The notes: generated from the letters alone by a model not told the origin. Positions 1 to 11,878 are shown, counted from the stretch's first letter. The stretch is 64,000 nt of DNA from Echinometra lucunter (GCA_029962745.1 CM057161.1:12325187-12389186); one strand, 5' to 3'. A program made the numbers and translations.

Positions 1-410
1 TTACAGACAGAAAGGAAAAAAAATTATAGATTCAGTTATTTGAAACATAGGCCAGTGATTTGAAACATAGCCAGAATGCCTGCTCTATATTTGAATCTTA
101 ACCCACTGAGCACAATTTGATTTCAGTATAACACAAATTTTCCATGGAAATTTTCCATCTCAGGTTAAGTATAGAAGGGGTTAAAGAATTTATCCTCTTC
201 TGGTGCTGAGCAGATAATATATCTAAATAATCAGAAGAAAAATAATTTACAAACTCTCTTCACATCAGAAACTACACAAATTTTTGGAAAAAGAAGCTTC
301 CCAAACTCTTAGCCAGATCTCAGAAGTCAGAACTCGAGAAAGTGATATCTGAAAAGTTGCCTTTGGTCTTGCAATTGAGATGTCAATAAGCAAGTGGGTC
401 CCGCTGACAG

Positions 411-499
411 TTCAGTGAAGCTACCCGAAAACTTTTCATCGCCGGCGAAGGTCAGGGACGGTGCGGAAAAGATGCGAATCGAGAGGGAGAGAGAAAGAT
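411..499 (+). CDS. dach: candidate dachshund exon upstream of the coiled coil
   Basis: A GC-richer open stretch in AT-rich surroundings reads SSVKLPENFSSPAKVRDG, then a charged tail EKMRIERERER. It ends at a good donor (GTGAGA at 500) in phase 1, the phase needed by the acceptor of the exon at 3229. An in-frame stop at 376-378 bounds it upstream; acceptor candidates are at 390, 394 and 410. It could be the beginning of DD2 (weak resemblance to SSIETLL..KVA) or the charged segment before it. The resemblance is poor compared with the very conserved next exon, so the call is tentative. Confidence 0.4.
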
Positions 500-3400
500 G
501 TGAGAGGATGATGAGTGTGACAAAAATGAGTTTTCATTCCTTCTCTCTCAGACTGTTTCGCTCTCCTGGCTACAAATTGAAATATTATTGAAACTTTGAA
601 ATCAAGGTTACTTGCCTAATGACATATGCCATCATGATGAGGCTGTCCGAGGGAGGAAACCATGTTCCTCACTTCTTTATTTGTTCTCCAGGTTCTGGTT
701 TACTGTAAATGACACATCTTTTGGAGTCAGAATATCTCCCTTATGTGTATCATGGAAGATTTTAAGACTTGTGTGTTGTATATTTCATATGAGATACATT
801 GTATTAGATTGACATATTCTTGGGAATACACTTTGAAATGTAACAGAAATATTGAATGTGGGACATAGATTAGTATTGGAGATGTGACCTTGCGTTCTTC
901 TGTATTGTCATGATTTTGCTTAGATAAAGTAGTTGTATCACTTTTTGACTTACATCGGTCATAAATTACACCACTTCAGATACCATAAAAAGAATTTACC
1001 ACAGTTTATTTTAATGTGAGACACTGATTATGAAGTAGTTAACTTTAATACAAAGGACTTTTTGTGTAAGAAATGTGTGTAATAAAATGATGAAGTAAGT
1101 TAAAGAGATGCAAACTCAATATCCATTTATGTCAATCTAAGTCTCACATTTTAATGATTGATTGGGGATAATCTTGATCTTTGTTTGATTGTGAACAGAG
1201 TTGTGATTTGTATGTACGGAGACTAATAACTTTCCAGTATTACAAAGAAGTCATCGTACGTGTATATTTCTTTTGATTAATGACAAGTGACTAGATATAT
1301 CTGTTCTGAAACTCAGTCCTCCAATATGGTCAGTACAATGCCTTTAAGACAGTTTTATAACACGGTCACATGCTCATTATGTACTTGTCATTGGTAATGT
1401 AATGTAGCTATTCCTGTCCACATCATAGTGTAGCTAGTTATAGTTCAAGGAACTGTTTGTCCATGTGGGGATCCATTATAAATTGTTTCTGTGGACTTTT
1501 GATTTGGGGTCTGCATTCCTTGCTGCCATAGTTAATGTTTTTTTTTCTGCTCTTTTTCAATAAAAATAGTGCACATATAAGTGAGTCTACATGTAAATTA
1601 CAAGGGCTTTCGACTTTCTCTTATGCATGTAATGGCTCATTTAGACTTGAGTAAAGTTCGTTCAGGGTCTGCTTTAGTCTTATTTTTAAATATCAATAAT
1701 AGCAACAGTATTTACAGAATGGATTAGTTCTTGTATAGCAGATTATACCTTCGGAAAAGGTCTCAACTCAGACTCTATACTTTAAAAAAATGGAGTCAGT
1801 CAATCAGCCATATACTTTAGTACTCAGAAAAATTTTGACTTATAAAGTTAAGCCAGCTCAACTTTAAGTTGTGTCCCTATAGCCACTCCTCATTCTTCTA
1901 AAAAGAGTGCAATTAGACTTTGTTTAATACCCACTGAAAACAAGGTCAATAAATCATGCAATTGTTTTCTGGTTACAAGTGCTTTTTCCGAAGGAAACTC
2001 TTTGCCATTTATTTCACCATTGATTGTCGTATCCCATGCTCGTCTTTCCCACCATTCGCTAGCGTGGGCTTGAGGGCGGCAAAGTGAAAGTTGGGAATTT
2101 CAATTGTTTTCTCAACTGTTGGCATTTTAATTGTGCTCCATTTATCAGCCACGATTGTATGCTGTGACTTCCTACATGTATTCCTTAGAATAATATTCCT
2201 GTCATAATAGATGACAATTACATCAATCAATCAAAGATTTGGAATTTCGTGTTAATGGTGACATCAAATAGTTTCCTAGATTAGTTAGCATCTATTGAAA
2301 TGGGTATCATATATCATTAATTGCCCCATTTGCATCCTGTAATGTGTAAGTAGGTATGAAATAAAAACTGATTTATTATCATCTCAGCAAAAATTTCCAT
2401 TTATTACAATTTTTTGTTGAAGTTCATTAGGTAATTATATTACTTTCTTGCTTTCGATTCTATAAATTCACTAGATGTATTACGAGCATTAATTGTCAGG
2501 ATAACATTGTCTTTATACTAAATTTGCTTCATTGGGAGTTCAAATTGCTTTCAATAACTTTTTATTTGCTTTAAATCTTGTTTTATCTATGATATGTGAC
2601 ATATATACCTTTTTGAAACATAATAATCATGTTTGGTGGGCGGCAAGTCTTCATTGCCTAGTGCCCTGCGTCAATGAAGGAAGTGATCGAAGGAAATATT
2701 TTTCAGTGGGTATAATGTACATATTAACTGTTATTTTGAACTTCTAGTTGTATTAGCATATTTGCAATTACAATGTGGAAGAAACTGTTTTAAAGTAATC
2801 TGTAAAGATTAATAAGTTGCAGATAATTTTTTTTTGTATAGACCAAGGTTTTGAATTTGAGAAGAATTCAACACAGTCTTGTTGAAGATTAAATGCACTG
2901 CACCAGAAATGGGTATATGGGACCAAGCACGGGTGTTTTGCCAAAGGTTCAAGTGGTTTCTTGGCACAGTTTGAATACGGGGGCATTTGAAGACTGATCC
3001 GTGTCAGGGGACATGATATTCTCCCAAAGGGACATCAAAATATTGAGAAAGCTCACAGATTATCCTTCATCTCTTCCCAGAGCTCAAGCTTCTCTTTGAA
3101 GTAGAGATGAACGTCTTTTACATGTATGTTACAATTTATATTCCTTATAATGAGTAAAATCCTTTGTACATGTGCCCATTTCCATTAACCAGAGAGAATT
3201 ATTGCTTTGATGTTGTTTCTTGCTATAGCTGAACTGAAGCTCGAGCTGTTGCGTGAACGTGAACTTAGAGAGTCCATGGAGAAGCAACTAGTGGCTGAAC
3301 AGAGGAGATTTGGTAAGGGATGATGTTGATAGTTTAGGGTTGGACTGATGCCTTCAAGCTTTGCTTTCTGTTCATGTTGATAAGGGAGGCTTGTATCCTT

Positions 3401-6400
3401 GGTTGCTAATTTCTGTGACATATTGCTTTTGGGAATACCTTGCGAAACCTAGGGACAAATTTTTATGTTATACCTCAGTACTAATAACTGCAGGAAGGAA
3501 GGAAGTTATTGGGTGCTACTCTGCATTCCAATTCTTGCTACCTTTAAAAAAACTCCATTATGGCATTTGCACCTAATGTTCCAGTACATTGCTCTGGACC
3601 AGGACAAAGAATGTGCCATTATTACATCACTCCATGCTGTTATGCTTCATTATCTTTCCTTATTGCAAGCAACTACGTAATGTAACTTGATTCTTAGATT
3701 TTGTTCTGATTTTATGACTAAATTACTATCTCCAAGGCCAAATTTCATATATCTGTGATCATTCATGTTAACAGCTATCCTTGCCCGTCGCCTCAAGCGG
3801 GAGAAGCGGAGCCGAAGGCGTCTCCAGGAGCAAGCCGAGAACACAGCGACCCAACAGCAGCAGAGGGATCGTGAGAGGGAGCAGCAGAAGCTGAAGGGCT
3901 CCCTGTCGGACCAGGAGCCCAGCAGGAGCCCGCCCATCCAGACCATTCAACCCATCCAGGCAGCGGCCCAAGAGTCTATCAGGGCACTCAACGGAGGAGG
4001 AGGAGGAGGAGACAGGAGACCCTAGCTGTCCAGATGTGTATGAGAAAGGTGAGTGGCTCAGAGGTTCAAGACTCGTGGTGGTCAGGAACCTTAAATCACA
4101 TTTTTTGATTGATATTAGTTTGCTGTGTTTGTATCATGTATGTGATGGACATGTACCTACCAGCTATTTCTGTTCCCGATGTGTTTAATAGCTGTCTCTG
4201 TGAGTGGCTCAGAGGTTCAAGTCTCTTAACAGGAATCTTTCATCAGACTTTTTGGATTGATATGAGTTGGTTGCAGTTGTGATTGTGGTTTCTTATAGGT
4301 ATGGTGTAAAAGTGCAAACTACTAATTTCAAGGGGAATGATTGCTGTGTTTGGGGGCCTTTAAGTTAACAGCTATAACTAAATTTTGCTATTTTTTTAAA
4401 GACTTTGACACAAAACCATACTATATGTTCTTTATTTCTGATTGTTGCTAATGTAGTCTGGAGAGATTTCCTAATTTTTTCTGTTGAAGGTTGGCAGATG
4501 TGTGGCATGTACAGGTGTAAGTGAGAACCTGAGAGGTCAATAATTCTTTGCCCTGAAACCATGGACATTGTTTTTAAAAATCATATGACACCATTAGAAG
4601 AAATCAATGTTGAACTTTTACCTTCTATTGAAAAATTGACATTGTCATTACATGCGTTTTTTGCTTTTTATCAGACATGGTCTAGAAAAAAATGGGAAGG
4701 TATATTTTGAAAAGTTGATCTAACATATATGCCTTATAAGATATATTGAAACAACAGTAAGGAGGTCATGTACTGTATATTAGATAATGAAATCTATTTT
4801 GAAAGAAACATATATTTCTTTGCTATGCATTTGTGTTCGAGTTGCAGTGAAAGTGCTGAGATGATGATAGATATGGCCTTAAGTTCATTAATCAACCAAT
4901 GTACGTGCATATCGTATGTGGAGAACGCTTGGCCAATTTTTAGATTTGAACTCTCATCTATAATGCAGACCAGGCAATGAGCCAAAAGTGAAGGGAATCG
5001 TCTAGCCCTCTGCAGGAAACGGGAATGAGAAATAACGAGTAATGGAATACCCATCTCTCTGATGACCGGCTTGATTGGACAATAATCAGCCAATCATGAA
5101 AGCTACGCCTAACGACTGCCGACTTATTGCACGAAAATCTACAAATAATATCCATCATCAATGAATTATTGAGCAAGCGCTGCTAATGATATTGTCCATT
5201 TGCCCATGAGTGGTGCTAAGAGAACGGGGAAAAGGAAAGAGTGGTATCGACATATATATAGGTATTTCAGGACTGCAGAGAAATGGAAGTGTGTGATTAA
5301 TATTGAAAATACTAGAATTGGAAGAGAGAGACATGGACAAACAAAAGCGGATGAAAAAATTGAGTAGATAGAGAATTATTGAGTAGATAGAGAATTGGAA
5401 TGAAGAGAGACAAAATTCTTGCACAGTGCAGGGAAATCTAATAGGGAAAGTTATCATGAAAAGGGAAGCACACACACATATTAGCATTACAGACAAAATA
5501 GTAAACAGATGTACAGGTAGAATTAGATACAAATGTATGGATAGATTGAAATAGATGAATATGAGAAAGAGATACAGAAAGGAATTGAAGAGTTTGAATG
5601 CAAAAAATGCTTGTTTATCCAGGGTAGCCTCTTCAGTACTATTTGCAATTAAAGAAAAGAAAAAAAAATAAAGAAAAAGTTAGAAAAAGATAGGAAAATA
5701 TATGCTACCTTTGGCCATAACTTCAACAATATACTTTGTATATAATGAGCATTGTATTATTTGAAAAGTTTTATTTTGTATTATATGATGGTGACCTTGC
5801 TTTAAAATTGTCAAAATGGCATTTATCAATTTTTGCATAAAAAGCTCTCCAATCGTGACTTTCTTCTATGGAAAGCACAATGATGGGGGGAAAAAAAGAG
5901 AATATTAATGGTGTGAGAAGAGGAAGAAGGAGAGAGAAAGAAAGATAGGCAAGAATAGACAGCTGTAAGAAAAAAGATAATGAAAAGAATGAAAAGGGTG
6001 GAGTGACAGAGAGAGAGAGAGAGAACACAAGAGAGGGAAAACTGAAGTGTTTGGATATGTGTGAAAATGATGAAGGGTTAAACTGGTGGGGAACGAGCAA
6101 AAGAAAGAGATAAATTGGAGGCATTATAATTGCGTGTTTGGAAATGTAATTATCCATTGGCGACCTTCGGATCACTTGTGTGATGAGTGGTGAACAAATT
6201 AACAGTGGTTGTGTTGGCTGGCCTGGTGCCACTCTAGCACTAGGTGGCGCTGCACTACTGCAATCAACAGCTGATTGCTCATTTCATTTTCTCAGGCTGA
6301 GTGTTGTACTAGTAGCTTAAAGTGACAAGTATTTCATTTTTATCATTTTACCCCCCAAAATGATTTGTTGCAAGTAGTATGACATTTAATGAATATGTAG

Positions 6401-9400
6401 CTTAGATAGATTCATCATTACCTTGCTTATGATTCTCTCAAAAAGAAAATAATTGATATATTCCAGTTTGACCAGTCTAATTGTGGTCATATGCAAATTT
6501 TCAAGTTTCTTGCTTTTTCTAATTGTACAATATGTATTGAGATACTAATCTCGTACAAACTGATATGATACATTGAAAAAAAAAATGTTTGTTTACCTCA
6601 TATGCCATCATCGATAACCTGAAGGCCTTCTTAGTGCTGTCATGTCCAATGATCAAGTTGATAAGTTGATATTTTTCTGTAATTGTTAGGGTGTTATTTA
6701 TCCCGTTATAGGCATCTTTTGAAGTGGTTTTGGTCACAGAAGAGATGGTGAAGAGCCAGCTATTAGCGTAAGTCTACAAATAGCAAAAACTATTCCCCAT
6801 CTACAATGTATGTACTGTGAAATAGTAAAATGACTAGTCACACAGAAGTTAGTAAACTATTGACCCTTGTTTGGCATTTTTCAGAGGAGATGTCACCCGA
6901 GATGGAGATTGATCGCGAGAGAGCCAACAACGTGGTGAGGAACGAGGCCGTCAGCCGACTCCAAGGTATTAACGGAAGCACGCATCCTTAAGGCGGACAG
7001 GTGTGGCCCCCTTAATCTCCCCCATCCCCCTCATTTTGGTCTCATAACCCACCCTTCCTTTACCCTACCCACTTCTATCTTACCCCGTACCATACCCTTC
7101 CCTTTTGTCATACCTCATCATACGTTATCACACCCTCCTGTTTCATATTTTATCATACCCTGATCCCTAATCTACTCTGTCATGTCTTACCTTCCCTATC
7201 CCGTCTTACACCATCATACTCATCTTCCCCTACCCTACCCTACCCCCAAAGTACCCTACACTGCCCGCACTGCCCTTCTTACTGTACCCCATGCCACCCC
7301 TACTTTACTTTACCCTACCCCATGCCACCTCCTCTCCCCACCATATCCCACATACCATACTAAATCAAAACCTATTCCGTCTTAACCTACCCTATCTGAT
7401 TCAGCTTCCCTGGCTACTTCTACTCTAACCCCACCTTACAATGTGCTACCCTGTACCACCCCCACTCTATCTCTGTCTGCCTCCAACTTACAATATGCTA
7501 CCCTGTTCCACCACCATTCTATCCCACCCCACCCTACAATATGCTACGTATAAAACCCCACTCTATCTAACCCCACCCTACAACATGCTGCCCTGTACCA
7601 CCCCCATTCTATCCAACCCTACCCTACAATGTGCTACCCTTTATCACGCCACTCTGTCGAACCCCACCCTACAATATGCTACCCCTTACCACCCCATTCT
7701 ATCTAACCCCACCCTACATTATGCTACCCTGTACCACCCCCACTCTATCCACCCCACCCTACATTATGCTACCTGTACCACCCCCATTCTATCCAACCCA
7801 CCCTACAATATGCTGCCCTGTGCCACCCTTTTTTTAGCTTTGCATATTTGTTGTCATTTTGTATTTTTTCTTCAGCTTTTCTATGTATTACGAAATGAAT
7901 AATGTACACCAGCAGTCTATTTGTTTCAAATTTATACCTGGTTTAAAAAAAAAAATGCAAGAATTAATAAGACGTTAGGTCACCATCAAAAAGATTAGAT
8001 TTTGGCATTCTAACTGTGATGAAATCTCTTCATGAATCAGTGACAATCCCTAACAACAAACGTCAAATTTTATGCATAAATCATACAGAAAATTTAATGA
8101 TCTTTATCTTTGTATTATATTTTTCTACACATGGCTTGTAACAGTGTTACATTTACACTGTTCAACATGTCATGAATGACCCAGAATTGTCTGCCCTACC
8201 GCCCCACCCCCCCCCTCCCCCTGTACTCACACCATCCTCTTTATACAAAACAACCTCCTGAAACCGCCTTGTGCCCATCATGAAAGGGTTTCATGGCTAT
8301 CATCTGCTGTCCAAATCTCTGTCTTCCATTTCATATTTTCCCTTGTGTCAGCTTATGCTTCTCTTATTTCATTGTGCGTCATGTTTGTTTGTCTATGTGG
8401 AACTGTTTTAGATGTACATTAATAATTTCCTGAATCAAATATATTTCCAGGAGTACCTCAGTTTTTGACTCCTATATCTCCCTTATCCATGGAAATCAAG
8501 CCAGATTTCAAAATCTGAAATCAAAATATCAATTGCTTCACGTTGACAGATTTTTGGCAAAGCATAAGATTTCACTATTTTTTTGTGATGATAATCCTAC
8601 CTTTTGTTTGCATGCATGCATCAGTTGTCTTTTTCATGTTAGGCTTTACGTGTGATGTTTCTGTCTTATGTGTTAGCTGAGCAGTGTGATATTTAAAGTC
8701 CAAGTTATGAATAATATACTACCCTTACAGATAACGAAAAAGAAAGAAACAAAATAGCTGTATTGTGCATTGTATTATACTGCATTAAAGGATGCAGAAA
8801 TAATTTTTGTATGCTGTAATGATAGAATAACTTCTTTGAAGAATTTTTTGTGTAAATGAGTGTTGTTTATGTCATCTTGCTGTTCATTGTGATTCTTTTC
8901 ATCCCCAAGCCCTCCCTTTCCATAGCGAGCCAACTGACCAACTGGCAAACATGGAAGTTTAAAAAAAAAAATTGTAAAATACATACCTGCAAATCTGTAC
9001 ATGTTTTGGTATCGGTGACAATTTTTGTGATATTTGTAACAAATGCAGTTCAGTTCCTTTGTTTTACCTGTCCGGGATGTAACTTTTCGTCTTTTTAAAA
9101 TATGATCTTTTTATCATTTCTCTGTTTTTTTTAACTTTGCAAACCTTAAAATTTGGTTTGTTTACGTTTGTGTAGTTAGAAATGATTTGCTTAGATGGAT
9201 AATCGTTTGTGGAACCTGGCCCGTGTGTCATGCTTGTACAAAAACAAAATCAGACTCATTTAGAAGCTGATGGTTGGATGATTAGGTATACATGCTATAT
9301 GTAATATGACACAGCCATTGTACTGTTCCCATCAACGTGTAAACTCTATTAGTAAATTTACCAGGGATGGATTATGAAGTGCTACAGAGAACATGAACAT

Positions 9401-11878
9401 CTCTTTTATGATTTTGTTTTGTGAACACATTTCGGATCCCTTTTGATGTTTTGCGCAAAGTCTTAATGAGAAATACTGCAATTAGCAGTGCTATTGTTTT
9501 ATGCATCTTTGGGGAATCAAACCTAGTTAATTAGTCTACCAGTATGTGGGAATTATCATGTGGAGCCTTGTGTCAATTTTTTTTTCATCACCAAGCTTTT
9601 ATGTAGCATCAATATTGCGATAAGATTTATTGAAATTTATACAAAGGCCATTTAAAACAATGACTGTGGGACCAAGCCTCATTTATTAGCATACAATATA
9701 TTTTGTCACTAATTAGTCAACCACTTAATGGCTAAAGATTCGAACATGCTGTTATTCCCGTAAGAATGATCGTCTGATTATTCGAAATGAATATAAAGTA
9801 TGATGATAAATTTGAAACAATAAGATTTGACAGTGATTCCCATATGCTGCATTAGGGCAATAGCTACATTCACAGTCATCATACTGATGATCATCATCAT
9901 TATAATGAGACTTTGTTCAGTTACTGCTGAAAGTAATTGAGCTGAAAATGAATTTTGTTAACAGTAGAGTGCGATGAACCATAACTAATGATGGTGCTGT
10001 TGGCATTAATTGGACTTTTTCTTAATTACGCACATTTCAGCAATAGATTTAACATGGTGTAAAGTAAATGAATGTAATAACTTGGTGCCAATTAAAACCC
10101 AACTACCATATTACAGATGTGAAGTGACAGTCCAAATTAGTTCCTACTGCATTAAGTATTAAAGGGATGACAGTTTAAAACATTAATATCTCCCGGTTCC
10201 TCTGTCTGATCTGCCACCGTGACGACATGACTTGAATACTAATTGAGTGATTGGGTTTAATTACACTCAAATTGCACGGCAATCTTCTTCAATTGAATGC
10301 TAATAGAAAATTGCGCTATTGTTTTTCATTGCTCCATTGTAGCAATGAGACTATGATAGCTGCGAAGCACTCTGTATGATTAAATTCTCATTCTTGCTTA
10401 TCATAGCGGAATACATTTATTGGTTGGAAGTAGAAAAAGGTCATTGTCAGGGTCATTCCAGCAGTTCATTTTGATATGCCTGTGAATTAATTCTACAACT
10501 TTCCTTATGGAAGAGGTGTTATGAATCTGTTGATGGATTTAAGAAACAAATTCAGCATTCAAGGATTGGATTTGTAAAACAATGTGTTGTAATGAATTTC
10601 CTGATGAGTTTTAGAGGTCTTTGGGGGAACATTGCACTCTCCTCACAGTTGAATTTTCATGTTGAAGTTTTTTTGTTAATGGAAGAAAAAGTATATCCAA
10701 CACAATATCAGTGTTCAAAAGGTCAAAACTTAAACGTGGGTTGAAAGTCCTTAACCTTGATATACTACTCATGAAAGGGTTGCTCCAATAGATCTTAAGT
10801 TTTCTTGTAGGAGAAATGATAAATTAATACATGTAGTCAAAAAAGTAAATGAATAGATGAATGAATGAATGAATACATAAATGAATAAATAAATAAGCAG
10901 ATGAATGAATGAATAAGTAAATAAATGAATTAATAAATGAATAAATAAATGAATAAATGAATGAATAAAAAGATAAGTAATAAAATGGAATGAAATGAAT
11001 AGATATAAAAGATCAATAATTAAATGAATGATTGGATGAATGAATGTTTTTAGCAATTGATTAATCAAGTACTTGATTAATAGAATACAAAGATTTTTTT
11101 GGACTGTATAATAGTTTCATTTACTTGTCCTATCCCACTGCTGCCACCATTTTATGTATAAATTTAGAATGCACTGGTAAATGTTTAATAGAATGACAAA
11201 GATTTTTGACTGTATAATAGTTTCATTTACTTGTCCTATCCCACCGCTGCCACCATTTTATGTATAAATTTAGAGTGCACTGGTAAATGTGTAATAGAAT
11301 GACAAAGATATTTGACTGTATAATAGTTTCATTTACTTGTCCTATCCCACTGCTGCCACCATTTTATGTGTAAATTTAGAATGCATTTGGTAAATGACAA
11401 AACTGTTACAGTTTCATGAGACTGTGGTTGTATGTGCATTACACAGCCTTGGATGAACTATGCATTTGTTTGTGATTTGGTTTTCAATGAGTATTAGTCA
11501 GATCTTTGGGGGTTTTCTCAGAATGATACTATTAGTCTTACATGCAGTCTGCAATGAGTGTTCTTCCCATAATACTAGTAAACATCTAAATGATGTCAAT
11601 GTCTTTGGGGTTTGAGTTCAGTTTGTTTTATGTCAGTGGGTTACATACTAGTGTTAACTTTCCTCGATTGCACACTGTCATTGTATGAGATATTCTGGTA
11701 TTTTTTTAACTTCACCTCAACTGATAGATCTTAAATAAAATCATTTATTTCCTTCATCAGTTCAATTTACTTGTCTACATTCTCAACCCTATGTCCTTTC
11801 TGTTCTCTTTATCTTTTTACAGATGCCAGAATGTACTTCAAGAACTCCCTCCTGTTCAATCCTGGATTGGCCACGTAA
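411..11878 (+). CDS. dach: dachshund (DACH) family protein, C-terminal part (spliced gene, 5' end outside window)
   Basis: Dachshund proteins are nuclear transcription co-regulators of the Six/Eya/Dach network; the C-terminal coiled coil (DD2) contacts Eya and other partners. Seen here: exons 3229-3312 (ELKLELLRERELRE..MEKQL), 3775-4048 (LKREKRSRRRLQEQAEN..ESIRALN), 6885-6965 (EMSPEMEIDRERANN) and 11823-11878 (DARMYFKNSLL, then stop TAA 11876-11878). A weaker candidate exon is 411-499. The order and motifs follow the DACH C-terminus, ending in the conserved block that in vertebrates reads like D-G-R-L-Y-L-K. Junction phases match at every step except inside exon 3775-4048, where the literal frame hits a TAG at 4023-4025. 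The N-terminal Ski/Sno-like DNA-binding domain is not in the window. The terminal exon is duplicated at 24109-24164, very likely by an assembly overlap. Confidence 0.9.
500..3228 (+). other. dachshund intron (or 5' intronic sequence)
   Basis: AT-rich non-coding sequence with no convincing exon on either strand; short open frames here lack coding character. If the 411-499 exon is not part of the gene, this is simply the 3' part of a longer intron. No repeats of note were seen. Confidence 0.6.
3229..3312 (+). CDS. dach: dachshund exon: core of DD2 coiled coil
   Basis: Acceptor TGCTATAG and donor GTAAGG flank an 84-nt phase 1/phase 1 exon. It encodes ELKLELLRERELRESMEKQL followed by VAEQRRF, which is the most conserved part of the DACH C-terminal coiled coil. 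The heptad-like Leu/Glu/Arg pattern supports a helix. This is the strongest single piece of evidence for the gene identity. Confidence 0.93.
3775..4048 (+). CDS. dach: dachshund exon: basic coiled coil, Gly-rich tail; frame problem at (GGA)n
   Basis: Acceptor TTAACAG; G+CT joins to give AILARRLKREKRSRRRLQEQAEN, then a Gln/Glu-rich stretch and ESIRALN, matching DACH order. A (GGA)n run follows at about 3991-4012. In the literal frame it becomes poly-Gly, DRRP and a TAG at 4023-4025. One base later in frame, the sequence stays open (ETGDPSCPDVYEK) to a consensus donor GTGAGT at 4049, in exactly the phase needed by the exon at 6885. Either the (GGA)n tract carries a one-base assembly indel or there is a short isoform ending in DRRP. 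Confidence 0.85.
4049..4290 (+). repeat. tandem duplication of about 151 bp that includes a splice donor
   Basis: The sequence starting GTGAGTGGCTCAGAGGTTCA at 4049 recurs diverged at 4200, including a GTGAGT donor-like hexamer, followed by similar text (AATC..CA..TTTTTTGATTGATAT.AGTT). The first copy starts exactly at the dachshund exon donor. Confidence 0.7.
4291..6884 (+). other. dachshund intron, no gene seen
   Basis: Non-coding. It holds a short two-copy direct repeat around 5352-5400 (ATTGAGTAGATAGAGA), purine-rich simple sequence at 5880-6060 and a CTCF-like motif at 6237-6252. Long open frames on the minus strand at 5158-5532 and 5771-6232 come from the purine bias. Confidence 0.6.
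6237..6252 (+). promoter_or_regulatory. CTCF-like motif
   Basis: GCACTAGGTGGCGCTG matches the core CTCF consensus CCASYAGRKGGCRSYV at all but the first position. It lies in an intron of a developmental regulator. A single motif can occur by chance and binding is not shown by sequence. Confidence 0.35.
6885..6965 (+). CDS. dach: dachshund penultimate exon
   Basis: Acceptor TTTTTCAG, 81 nt, donor GTATTA. With G from the previous exon it reads E-EMSPEMEIDRERANN, then VVRNEAVSRLQ, parallel to the vertebrate S-L-T-P-E-I-E-A-D-R segment and the E-R-T-I-Q that follows. It ends in phase 1 (G), completing GAT with the terminal exon. Read-through past the donor would stop within about 10 codons, so splicing is the better model. 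Confidence 0.85.
7000..7845. repeat. C/T-rich minisatellite
   Basis: A strongly strand-asymmetric C+T-rich tract lies in the dachshund intron. From about 7430 to 7830 it resolves into roughly eight diverged units of about 45-55 bp with the core CCCACCCTACAATATGCTAC and a second part like CCACCCCCATTCTATC. The 7000-7430 part is more irregular (ACCCTACCC, ATACC). Open frames here on the plus strand are low-complexity products of the repeat. Confidence 0.8.
10850..11046. repeat. (GAAT)n/(AAAT)n microsatellite (copy A)
   Basis: Imperfect tetranucleotide repeat of ATGA/AATAA type; the copy at about 23143-23338 is the same. The 99-residue minus-strand open frame over it is a repeat artefact. Confidence 0.9.
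11080..11393 (+). repeat. three tandem units of about 106 bp (copy A)
   Basis: The unit contains GACTGTATAATAGTTTCATT and CCGCTGCCACCATTTTATGT. Three copies differ by a few substitutions. It lies about 430 bp upstream of the last dachshund exon and is repeated at about 23366-23690. Confidence 0.85.
11823..11878 (+). CDS. dach: dachshund terminal coding exon (copy A)
   Basis: A pyrimidine-rich tract and TTTTTACAG precede AT-GCC-AGA. Joined to the phase-1 G it encodes DARMYFKNSLLFNPGLAT and stop TAA. The D-A-R-M-Y-F-K-N block matches the extreme C-terminus of DACH proteins. The 3' UTR would follow; the first AATAAA downstream is at about 12744-12749, but other signals exist and the true end cannot be told from sequence. 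Confidence 0.87.

Larger units (their letters stand above)
7846..11822 (+). other. dachshund last intron (unique part plus start of duplicated block)
   Basis: The intron between 6965 and 11823. From 8289 onward it is present again after the N gap. The part at about 9650-10350 is less simple than its surroundings and carries several TAAT/ATTA cores (for example near 9715, 10005 and 10255), as in homeodomain-bound enhancers; this is a compositional impression only. Confidence 0.5.

Noticed and set aside
3080..3110. CCCAG followed by AGCTCAAGCTTCTCTTTGAAG, resembling the start of the ELKLEL exon
   Set aside because: Only about six codons match before a stop; the real exon follows 150 bp later. 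Chance or a very old remnant.
5158..6232. Minus-strand frames of 124 and 153 residues
   Set aside because: Ser/Phe/Leu-rich, from purine-biased plus-strand sequence in an intron; no domain, no splice support.
7182..7902. Pro/Tyr/Thr-rich open frames with internal repeats, like a secreted repeat protein
   Set aside because: Low-complexity product of the C/T-rich minisatellite inside a dachshund intron; no splice context and several frames equally open.
10769..11068. 99-residue Ile/Phe/His-rich frame, looks membrane-like
   Set aside because: Caused by the (GAAT)n tetranucleotide repeat; same in copy B.
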